Origin: Methanosarcinales archaeon | GTDB lineage: Archaea > Halobacteriota > Methanosarcinia > Methanosarcinales > Methanogasteraceae | Assembly: GCA_030606635.1 (NCBI GenBank) | Contig: JAUWGA010000132.1 | Coordinates: 1 to 5,112 of the forward strand | DNA length: 5,112 bases | Direction: 5' to 3' | Part shown: one piece after another, positions 1-4,589 of the stretch | Position numbering within the stretch: the first letter of the stretch is position 1 | Layout: each line of letters opens with the position of its first letter | Notes under the pieces: generated by a model | The model's database searches: none | Told to the model about the DNA's origin: nothing | The model's input: only the letters and a program-made list of their open reading frames with translations | Made by a program: the position numbers and the translations under genes

Positions 1-63
1 GGCAGCGACTTCGAGAACCATTGCAAGTTGTGCGCAGCGCGCCAGATGTGATGGATCGTTCAT
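1..63 (-). CDS. CitG-like protein, N-terminal 21 codons only (runs off left edge)
   Basis: The gene starts at an ATG at 63-61 and stays open for 21 codons to the window edge. An in-frame TAA lies three codons upstream, so this is the first possible start, and an AAAGGAA ribosome-binding-like site sits at 81-75. The visible peptide reads MNDPSHLARCAQLAMVLEVA. The pattern 'ARCAQLAMVLEV' resembles, from memory, the start of the archaeal CitG/MdcB family (triphosphoribosyl-dephospho-CoA synthase type), where a 'KPGNV' motif follows shortly; that motif would lie outside the window. In bacteria the family makes the prosthetic-group precursor of citrate and malonate lyases; the archaeal role is unclear. 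It follows the HepT toxin gene on the same strand after an 88-base gap that contains its own promoter candidate. That a gene begins here is fairly likely; the family is tentative. Confidence 0.5.
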   Translation of the reverse strand, partial: MNDPSHLARCAQLAMVLEVAA

Positions 64-118
64 ATCTCTTTATGTTCCTTTCTTATCGTTCCGAGCGTGT
101 CTGAAGTTCCTCAAAGGA

Positions 119-128
119 GATTTATACG
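119..128 (-). promoter_or_regulatory. Candidate TATA box for the left-edge gene
   Basis: On the minus strand the sequence CGTATAAATC contains TATAAA at 126-121. An archaeal start site about 25 bases downstream would fall near 97, giving a leader of roughly 34 bases that includes the AAAGGAA site before the ATG at 63. It lies in the 88-base gap after the HepT gene, so the left-edge gene is probably transcribed independently of the toxin-antitoxin pair. Confidence 0.4.
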
Positions 129-151
129 AGCTATATGAAACTTGTATTGAT

Positions 152-583
152 TCATTCTTCAATTTTTGTGAGATAATCAACTATCTCCTCTTTGAACTCA
201 GAATAAGTGTTAGAGATGTTATCCATCAGAGGATCTAATTTTGTTTCATCCAGAATAAAACCGTACGAATGTGCGAAGAAATGGCGGAAAAATAGATACT
301 TGCCCATTTTATCTGCGGTTTCCATTGTTACGAGGTTATGCTCAACAGCCAGATTCAACAGATCCTTGTGCCATGTGGGTGTGTTGGGTATTGGTATCTC
401 ATTGTGTAACAATAATTGTTTCAAAATATTCTCCATCCCGGTGTAGATATTTTGAAGATATGCGCCTATCCCTACAAGAACCACGAGTTCTTTGTGGGGT
501 ATATATTTTACCCGCTCTATTTCAGTCAGAACCGTTGCGATATTCTCCATTTCAGCATGGATCTTCTCTTCTATGCTAACCAT
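152..583 (-). CDS. hepT: HepT-type HEPN ribonuclease toxin of an MNT/HEPN toxin-antitoxin pair
   Basis: This 143-residue protein is predicted to be mostly helical. It carries the HepT signature R-x4-H-x-Y as RHFFAHSY, with R100, H105 and Y107. In the HEPN superfamily the Arg and His form the metal-independent RNase site of a dimer. In the studied MntA-HepT system the antitoxin silences the toxin by adding AMP units to the tyrosine of this motif, so Y107 is the expected target. The start ATG at 583-581 overlaps the end of the MNT gene by 8 bases (ATGGTTAG), and a GGAG site lies at 596-593, nine bases upstream, so translation is probably coupled to the antitoxin. The length is typical of the family. 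All key residues are present, so the toxin looks intact. The DNA is visibly AT-richer than the aIF2 gamma and SepCysS genes, consistent with horizontal acquisition. The RNA substrate cannot be read from sequence. Confidence 0.85.
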   Translation of the reverse strand: MVSIEEKIHAEMENIATVLTEIERVKYIPHKELVVLVGIGAYLQNIYTGMENILKQLLLHNEIPIPNTPTWHKDLLNLAVEHNLVTMETADKMGKYLFFRHFFAHSYGFILDETKLDPLMDNISNTYSEFKEEIVDYLTKIEE

Positions 584-845
584 ACAGCACTACTCCATCT
601 CGTTTTATAAGTTTATTAAATAAACAATCTTTACTTAAATCGATAACATCCAGTGGCTTGGATAGATCTCTATACAGTTCCCAGCAAAAATCAAAGAATG
701 ATTCAGGCGCCAGCCCGATTACGCCAATGTCTATGTCGTTCGCGTCTGCTCTTTCTCTGGATGAGCCGAAAAGTATCACTCTTGTCAATTTGTATTTTTT
801 TGCGTATTTTAATATCAGAAGCTTATCGTTTTTGGATATCATCAT
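576..845 (-). CDS. mntA: MNT-domain nucleotidyltransferase antitoxin (MntA type)
   Basis: This 89-residue minimal nucleotidyltransferase of the DNA polymerase beta superfamily shows the family motif as FGSSRERADANDIDIGV: Gly27-Ser28, then Asp37 and Asp39 as metal-binding acids. A third acid is probable at D66 in PLDVIDL. The catalytic set therefore appears complete. Proteins of this kind neutralise HepT by transferring AMP to its R-x4-H-x-Y tyrosine. Two adjacent ATGs begin at 845 and 842; the first is preferred because GAGGTGG at 860-854 lies eight bases upstream. The gene precedes and overlaps hepT, the usual antitoxin-first order. Like hepT it is AT-rich, with a markedly low-GC 3' end around 600-650. 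Target assignment to HepT rests on gene pairing. Confidence 0.87.
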   Translation of the reverse strand: MMISKNDKLLILKYAKKYKLTRVILFGSSRERADANDIDIGVIGLAPESFFDFCWELYRDLSKPLDVIDLSKDCLFNKLIKRDGVVLYG

Positions 846-1046
846 ATCTTATACCACCTCACCAGTATATTTGGATTTTGTATAGTGGGCACAGTTCCGC
901 CGCCCGATGAATAAAGTGGACGAGAGAATAGTTTTCCACGCATCTATCTTTTCTGATCTTTTGAAATCCTGAGCAACGTTCTGCATAACCGTCTTTAAAC
1001 CCAGCCCTTCGAAGCGCATCGCCCGCACCCGCGCCATCCCAAAAAC
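846..1046. other. Gap between PIN gene and toxin-antitoxin module, no convincing gene
   Basis: These 201 bases carry only weak coding candidates on the minus strand: 62 codons from 1037 to 849 and 63 codons from a GTG at 1050 to 859. The second overlaps the PIN stop codon as GTGA, a geometry that can indicate coupling, but its product has no motif I recognise. In many archaea rpoE1 follows the aIF2 gamma-PIN pair; no RpoE-like sequence is visible here. Minus-strand TATA-like stretches (ACTATACAAAAT near 879-890 and AAATATACT near 868-876) could serve the antitoxin gene. The right part is GC-rich and the left part AT-rich, so this interval may hold the boundary of an insertion. Confidence 0.4.
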
Positions 1047-1424
1047 TCACGGAACAGAGGCGAGATAACTCCGCTGCCGCAGATACACGACCTTCACGCC
1101 CCCCTCTCGTAACCTTCCCTTCAGTTCAGCATCGTTGGTGAAAACAGCAACCTTCATCTCGACCGCAAGTTCTACGATCGAATCGTCCACGTTTCCGACA
1201 GTCCCCTCTGTCTCGATCGTCCGGCATCGGTCCATGAGGGCTAGCGCAACACGGGCAGCGCCCCTGCCCTTACCTCTGCCGCGGGACGCGATCCCTTCAA
1301 GTTCGCGCGCCACCCCGGGCGGGACGATCCACTCATCAAAACCGAGTGCTGCAAGTTCTGAAAAGATATCGACACCAAACTCCGCGGGCACCATCAGTGC
1401 ATTGGTGTCGAGGATTATTTTCAT
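1047..1424 (-). CDS. PIN-domain nuclease (Fcf1/Utp24-like archaeal family)
   Basis: The protein has 125 residues from the ATG at 1424-1422, which overlaps the aIF2 gamma stop as ATGA. An in-frame ATG 33 bases upstream exists, but MKIILDTNALM is the canonical N-terminus, with the beta strand leading into the first catalytic Asp. PIN acids visible in order are D6 (LDTNA), E41 (ARELEGI), D80/D81 (VDDSIVELA) and D98 (TND), so the metal site is complete. A basic glycine-arginine-lysine stretch lies at residues 48-58. In archaea this PIN family sits directly after the aIF2 gamma gene and resembles the eukaryotic Fcf1/Utp24 nucleases that cut pre-18S rRNA, so a role in rRNA processing or decay is the usual inference. 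It is not paired with a VapB-type antitoxin here, which argues against a VapC toxin. Translation is likely coupled to aIF2 gamma. Confidence 0.85.
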   Translation of the reverse strand: MKIILDTNALMVPAEFGVDIFSELAALGFDEWIVPPGVARELEGIASRGRGKGRGAARVALALMDRCRTIETEGTVGNVDDSIVELAVEMKVAVFTNDAELKGRLREGGVKVVYLRQRSYLASVP

Positions 1425-2647
1425 TCGACCAGTTCGCCCATCCCGATCAGACGCCATCTGGCTCCAATCCGCCTCGATATCGCAACCCCTGATCCGATCT
1501 CAGCGCATACCGGTCGCTTCATCGTGACCCTGACCACATCGCCGCGTGCGCCTGTCACGATGCCCACTGTGGTTGCGGTCCCAACACTCAACATCAGCGG
1601 CTCGGTTGCGCAGATCGGCTCGACCTCTGCTTTGTCGCTCGATCCGACAACCCATTTGAGGAGGGTGGTTCGCATACTAAAATCCTCCCATGTCGGCGGC
1701 AACGTGCCGGGTTTGCCTGCAACCTGCCCGGTTAGCCGGTCACTCTTGGTCATCGCCGGATCCAGCGTTGTGCCGATCGCAAGCAGTCCCCCGGAGGTTG
1801 CCTTCTTCTTCTTTTTTCCGCCTGCGATGATGCTTGTGATGCGCGTCGTAATCGGCACCCAGCTGACGCTGCCGATCTGCTCAACACGCCGTCCGGGCCT
1901 GATCTCGATATCATCACCGGCATGCAAGCTGCCCTCCGAGATCGTGCCACCGATAACGCCGCCTGTCAACTTCTCAGGAAGTATCCCGGGTCGGTTGACA
2001 TCGAACGATCGCGCAACGATGAGGCGGGATGGTTTGTCAGGATCAGGTTCCGGTGTCGGAATCGCGTCTTCGAGTACCTGGATCAAAAGATCGATGTTTA
2101 TCTTCTGCTGTGCAGATATCGGGACTATTGGGGCGTTCTCTGCAACCGTACCCTTGACAAACTCCTTTATAGTGTTATAATGCTCGACCGCCTCCTGTTT
2201 CGAGACGAGATCGAGTTTATTGTGGACGACCACGATGTTCTTGATCCCGATGACATCGAGCGCCATCAGATGTTCGCTCGTCTGCGGCTGCGGGCAGGGT
2301 TCGTTCGCTGCAATCACGAGCACCGCGCCATCCATGATCGCTGCTCCGGAGAGCATTGTCGCCATCAGCGTCTCGTGACCCGGCGAATCGACAAACGAGA
2401 CGGTACGCAGTTCTTCAGTCGTAGCGCCACAATGCTGGCATTTCTTCTCAACAGTATAACATTGTGGCTCTTCACAGTTCGGGCAGCGCCTGAATGTGAC
2501 GTCTGCATACCCGAGCCGTATCGATATTCCTCGCTTCAGTTCCTCGCTGTGCTGATCTGCCCATACTCCGGACAGCGCGCTGACAAGCGTGGTCTTTCCA
2601 TGATCGACATGCCCGACCATGCCGATGTTAACACAGGGCTGTTTCAA
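1421..2647 (-). CDS. eif2g: Translation initiation factor aIF2 subunit gamma
   Basis: This 408-residue GTPase binds GTP and Met-tRNAi as the core of archaeal heterotrimeric aIF2 and delivers the initiator tRNA to the small ribosomal subunit. Its length matches the family (about 410). G-domain motifs are G1 GHVDHGKT (12-19), the switch-1 region HSEELKRGISIRLGYAD (33-49), a zinc knuckle with CPNC (55-58) and CQHC (70-73), G3 DSPGHE (87-92), G4 NKLD (143-146) and G5 SAQ (178-180). Domain II opens with ARSFDVNRPG (212-221), and the beta-barrel domain III carries LMLSVGTATT. The start is a TTG: no ATG or GTG is available in frame upstream, GGAGG lies at 2662-2658, and MKQPCVNIGMVGHVDHGKT matches the usual N-terminus. 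Nearby ATGs at 2664 and 2655 are out of frame and hit a stop at once. A run of five lysines (278-282) sits in a domain II loop. It leads the transcript with the PIN gene. Confidence 0.97.
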   Translation of the reverse strand: MKQPCVNIGMVGHVDHGKTTLVSALSGVWADQHSEELKRGISIRLGYADVTFRRCPNCEEPQCYTVEKKCQHCGATTEELRTVSFVDSPGHETLMATMLSGAAIMDGAVLVIAANEPCPQPQTSEHLMALDVIGIKNIVVVHNKLDLVSKQEAVEHYNTIKEFVKGTVAENAPIVPISAQQKINIDLLIQVLEDAIPTPEPDPDKPSRLIVARSFDVNRPGILPEKLTGGVIGGTISEGSLHAGDDIEIRPGRRVEQIGSVSWVPITTRITSIIAGGKKKKKATSGGLLAIGTTLDPAMTKSDRLTGQVAGKPGTLPPTWEDFSMRTTLLKWVVGSSDKAEVEPICATEPLMLSVGTATTVGIVTGARGDVVRVTMKRPVCAEIGSGVAISRRIGARWRLIGMGELVE

Positions 2648-2692
2648 TCGTTCATTTCCTCCATAGGTTATGTAGCATACATCTCTACGCTG

Positions 2693-2700
2693 ATTATAAG
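2693..2700 (-). promoter_or_regulatory. Candidate TATA box for the aIF2 gamma-PIN operon
   Basis: CTTATAAT on the minus strand lies about 49 bases upstream of the TTG start. A start site about 26 bases downstream would fall near 2670, leaving a leader of roughly 22 bases that contains the GGAGG site at 2662-2658. The element is overlapped by the inverted repeat ATAAGT-a-ACTTAT. Confidence 0.45.
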
Positions 2701-2708
2701 TAACTTAT
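2696..2708. repeat. Inverted repeat over the aIF2 gamma TATA candidate
   Basis: ATAAGT (2696-2701) and ACTTAT (2703-2708) are perfect inverted copies separated by one A. The left arm shares bases with the putative TATA box, so a dimeric regulator bound here would compete with TBP. A 6-bp AT-rich repeat can arise by chance, so a regulatory role is only a possibility. Confidence 0.35.
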
Positions 2709-2802
2709 GGGTGGACACGATTGTAACGTCCGTGGAGCAGTCGGTCGGACAGCACATCTATAGAGTCATCCGGACAGAAACCTTTATCACCTATTAGCAT
2801 GT

Positions 2803-2818
2803 TTACTAAATTTAGTAA
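2803..2818. promoter_or_regulatory. Perfect 16-bp palindrome, operator candidate
   Basis: TTACTAAATTTAGTAA is identical to its reverse complement over all 16 bases. It is further flanked by GCATG (2797-2801) and CATGC (2824-2828), themselves inverted copies. Upstream, GAAACCTTTATCA (2777-2789) could be a BRE/TATA element for the rightward gene; transcription would then start close to the palindrome centre, the usual place for an archaeal repressor site. The regulator is not identifiable from the window. Confidence 0.55.
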
Positions 2819-2852
2819 TACTTCATGCCATTAACATTTAATGGAGTATTAC
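2815..2852 (+). promoter_or_regulatory. Bulged 15-bp hairpin upstream of the 87-aa gene
   Basis: GTAATACT (2815-2822) pairs perfectly with AGTATTAC (2845-2852), and inside it CCATTAA (2828-2834) pairs perfectly with TTAATGG (2838-2844). This leaves a five-base bulge TCATG on the left side and a CAT loop. The structure ends eight bases before the AAGGAGGT ribosome binding site. It shares bases 2815-2818 with the neighbouring palindrome, so in RNA the two pairings would exclude one another. It could be a 5' UTR stem or a second protein-binding site on DNA. Confidence 0.55.
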
Positions 2853-2877
2853 CAGACGGAAAGGAGGTATATTAAAC

Positions 2878-3141
2878 ATGGAACACGTTGAACCCGTTGG
2901 TGTAAAAGCGGAGCTGACCGAACTCGACCTTGAAGGCATCGACAAGATTGCAGAAGACGCTGTGGAATTCATCAACAGCGGTAAAATGGATGTGAGAGCG
3001 GCATCTGCCTGGGCTATCCACAGTCTCGACGATCAATGGGGCTTCCCATCGATCACAGCGCTGTATCACAAGATGGTCGAACGTCTCGAGAGCAATTTTC
3101 CGGCAAAGCGGGAACTGGTCCGATACGTTCAGATGTGGTGA
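2878..3141 (+). CDS. Conserved-looking small protein of unknown function (87 aa)
   Basis: I do not recognise this protein. The ATG at 2878 is preceded by a very strong ribosome binding site, AAGGAGGT at 2861-2868 with nine bases spacing, which supports real expression. The product is 87 residues, acidic at the N-terminus, without cysteines, signal peptide or membrane segment, and is likely soluble and helical: a helix around 18-34 (EGIDKIAEDAVEFINSG), one around 38-50 (DVRAASAWAIHSL), and one around 58-72 (SITALYHKMVERLES), ending in a basic/aromatic tail ending VRYVQMW. Three tryptophans (45, 54, 87) and the WGFPS turn suggest a compact fold. It has its own regulatory region with unusual inverted repeats and is followed by a T8 run. 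It lies upstream of SepCysS on the same strand, but a 130-base gap with a terminator and a promoter candidate argues against a shared operon. No function is inferred. Confidence 0.8.
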   Translation: MEHVEPVGVKAELTELDLEGIDKIAEDAVEFINSGKMDVRAASAWAIHSLDDQWGFPSITALYHKMVERLESNFPAKRELVRYVQMW

Positions 3142-3178
3142 GACCACAATAGGATGTGCTGAAGAGATCGGCACGTCC

Positions 3179-3191
3179 AATATTTTTTTTC
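3179..3191 (+). terminator. T-rich terminator candidate after the 87-aa gene
   Basis: A run of eight T (3183-3190) within AATATTTTTTTTC lies about 40 bases after the stop at 3141. Archaeal termination commonly needs only such a U-tract. The position between the small gene and the SepCysS promoter fits separate transcription units. Confidence 0.5.
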
Positions 3192-3231
3192 TCATGCGCT
3201 CGTGTCGGCAGAGCGCGGCGGTTCGCGTTGG

Positions 3232-3239
3232 TTTTATAT
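3232..3239 (+). promoter_or_regulatory. Candidate TATA box for SepCysS
   Basis: TTTTATAT is centred about 36 bases upstream of the ATG at 3272. A start site 26-27 bases downstream would fall near 3263, giving a very short leader. No clear Shine-Dalgarno site precedes the ATG, which fits a leaderless or nearly leaderless mRNA. Confidence 0.5.
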
Positions 3240-3271
3240 TCAGTGTGCTTGCAGTACAGATATGAGAATAT

Positions 3272-4396
3272 ATGACCAAACACCCGACCCTCAAACGAAG
3301 CACACTTGGCACGATCAACATCGACCCGCTCCAGCGCGGCGGGATCCTGACACCTGAGGCGAGGCAGGCGCTCGTAGAGTGGGGCGACGGATACTCGGTC
3401 TGCGATTTCTGCCCGGGCAAACTCGAAGATATTAAGAAGCCGCCGATCCACGATTTTGTATACCGGGATCTGCCGGAATTCCTCGGCACCGATCATGCAA
3501 GGGTCACGAACGGCGCGCGCGAGGGCATATTCGCTGTGATGCATGCACTTTCCAAGAAAGGCGGGTCTGTGGTGCTGGATGGGAATGCGCATTACACGTC
3601 ATTTGTTGCGGCAGAGCGCGCCGGGCTTGACATATCGCTGGTGCCGGTCTCGGACCGCCCCGAATACCGGATCGATCCCGAAGGGTACAGGGATGTTCTC
3701 GAAGAAAAGTCGGGCGAAGAAGTGGTGCTTGCTGTTCTGACGTATCCGGACGGGAGTTACGGGAATATCGTGGATGCGAAGAAGGTATCCTCGATCTGCA
3801 GCGAGTACGACGTGCCATTGCTGCTGAACGGCGCGTACTCAGTCGGGCGCATGCCAGTTGCTGCAAAGGATCTCGGCGCTGATTTCATAGTCGGGAGCGG
3901 TCACAAATCGATGGCGGCATCAGGACCTGTTGGCGTGCTCGGGATCAGCGAGCCGTACCACGACCTCTTGCTAAGGAGATCCCGCTACAACAAGAATAAG
4001 GAGATCGAACTTCTCGGGTGCACAGCCCGCGGCGCAACGATCATGACATTGATCGCATCGTTTCCACGAGTTTTGGAACGGGTGGCAGAATGGGGTCGCG
4101 AGGTCGAAAAGGCGAGATGGTTCGCTTCAGAGATGGAGCGGCTTGGCATGATCCAGATGGGCGATAAACCGCATAATCACGATCTCATCTTCTTTGAGGC
4201 GCCAATTCTCTATGAGATCTCAAAACATGCGAAGAAAGGCAGGTTCTTCCTGTACAAGGAACTTAAAAAGCGAAATATCCACGGGATCAAGTCAGGGCTC
4301 ACAAAGTATTTCAAACTGAGCACTTATGGGTTGCCAGAAGACGATCTGCGCTATGTGCTCGACGCTTTCGATGAGATCATATCGACGACCCGCTGA
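3272..4396 (+). CDS. pscS: O-phospho-L-seryl-tRNA:Cys-tRNA synthase (SepCysS)
   Basis: This 374-residue PLP enzyme converts phosphoseryl-tRNA(Cys), made by SepRS, into cysteinyl-tRNA(Cys) using a sulfur donor. It is the second step of the indirect, tRNA-dependent cysteine pathway of methanogens and relatives. The N-terminal motif DPLQRGGILTPEA (18-30) and GDGYSVCDFC (38-47) are diagnostic. The three cysteines needed for persulfide chemistry are present as C44, C47 and C250 (ELLGCTARG), and K212 in SGHKSMAASGP is the Schiff-base lysine. Asn and His of the PLP pocket are plausible in DGNAHYTS (103-110) and LLNGAYSVGR (184-193). The length is that of the family, and no frame disruption is seen. 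The ATG at 3272 is chosen because it lies just downstream of the TATA candidate; the nearby ATG at 3262 is out of frame. SepRS and the SepCysE scaffold are not in this window. The gene stands alone between an unknown small gene and a convergent surface-protein gene. Confidence 0.96.
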   Translation: MTKHPTLKRSTLGTINIDPLQRGGILTPEARQALVEWGDGYSVCDFCPGKLEDIKKPPIHDFVYRDLPEFLGTDHARVTNGAREGIFAVMHALSKKGGSVVLDGNAHYTSFVAAERAGLDISLVPVSDRPEYRIDPEGYRDVLEEKSGEEVVLAVLTYPDGSYGNIVDAKKVSSICSEYDVPLLLNGAYSVGRMPVAAKDLGADFIVGSGHKSMAASGPVGVLGISEPYHDLLLRRSRYNKNKEIELLGCTARGATIMTLIASFPRVLERVAEWGREVEKARWFASEMERLGMIQMGDKPHNHDLIFFEAPILYEISKHAKKGRFFLYKELKKRNIHGIKSGLTKYFKLSTYGLPEDDLRYVLDAFDEIISTTR

Positions 4397-4446
4397 GCCC
4401 CCCGATCCCTGATATATATATGAACGAAGGAAAATAATAGACCGCA

Positions 4447-4560
4447 TCATCCATCCTTCTTCACACGTCTCACAGCAACGATCATGAGCGAGCCGATCAG
4501 TGCTACCAGTCCGGGAGGCGTAATTACAGGAACCGCATCGGCATCAACCGGGTCATGGTA
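4447..4560 (-). pseudogene. Orphan C-terminal membrane-anchor/sorting tail of a surface protein (gene remnant)
   Basis: A minus-strand frame of 37 codons, bounded by TGA stops at 4563-4561 and 4449-4447, encodes DADAVPVITPPGLVALIG and continues with a hydrophobic run SLMIVAV and the tail RRVKKDG. A short motif (here ITPPG), one hydrophobic span and a basic end is the layout of archaeal C-terminal sorting/anchor signals of the PGF-CTERM or PEF-CTERM type. There is no start codon before the anchor: the only ATG in frame lies inside the hydrophobic part. The dockerin gene ends 29 bases upstream in a different frame, and a further in-frame stop separates them, so a single frameshift would not join them. 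It is best read as the 3' remnant of a deleted or recombined surface-protein gene. Confidence 0.55.
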
Positions 4561-4568
4561 TCAGAAAT

Positions 4569-4589
4569 AAAAAAAAGAAGGAGAGGAGG
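4569..4589 (-). terminator. Polypyrimidine/T8 terminator candidate after the dockerin gene
   Basis: Directly after the TAA at 4592-4590 the minus strand runs through 21 uninterrupted pyrimidines ending in eight T, followed by ATTT. Such U-rich tracts terminate archaeal transcription without a hairpin. If it works here, the orphan anchor fragment downstream would not normally be transcribed from the dockerin promoter. Confidence 0.5.

Larger units (their letters stand above)
2648..2877. promoter_or_regulatory. Divergent intergenic region between aIF2 gamma and the 87-aa gene
   Basis: This 230-base stretch carries promoters for both flanking genes. Going right from aIF2 gamma it contains its ribosome binding site, a TATA candidate within an inverted repeat, a weak 5-bp inverted repeat (GTCCG 2728-2732 / CGGAC 2746-2750), then a dense cluster of inverted repeats from 2797 to 2852 and the strong AAGGAGGT site at 2861-2868 of the rightward gene. 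No tRNA-like or other structured RNA gene could be recognised. It is AT-richer than the flanking genes. Confidence 0.6.
4397..4589. other. Convergent intergenic region between SepCysS and the dockerin gene
   Basis: Both flanking genes end here. Beside the SepCysS stop is GATATATATATG (about 4411-4422), an alternating AT stretch with no clear function, and no U-rich terminator for SepCysS is obvious. The middle holds the orphan C-terminal anchor fragment (minus strand), and the right end holds a 21-base purine run that reads as a polypyrimidine tract in the dockerin transcript. Confidence 0.5.

Noticed and set aside
1425..1457. Upstream ATG adding 11 residues to the PIN protein
   Set aside because: The extra residues fall inside aIF2 gamma and precede the canonical MKIILDTNA start, while the ATGA overlap start is typical of coupled archaeal genes.
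2647..2664. ATG codons near the aIF2 gamma start (at 2664 and 2655)
   Set aside because: Both are out of frame with the GTPase and reach a TGA within a few codons; the TTG at 2647 gives the standard N-terminus.
1524..2797. Long plus-strand open frames of 218 and 291 codons
   Set aside because: They lie antisense to aIF2 gamma, which has every GTPase motif. Their translations show only composition-driven sequence, and the second also runs across the intergenic promoter region.
2872..3592. Minus-strand frames of 205 and 179 codons
   Set aside because: They are antisense to the 87-aa gene and the start of SepCysS, have no recognisable domain, and read through the terminator and promoter between those genes.
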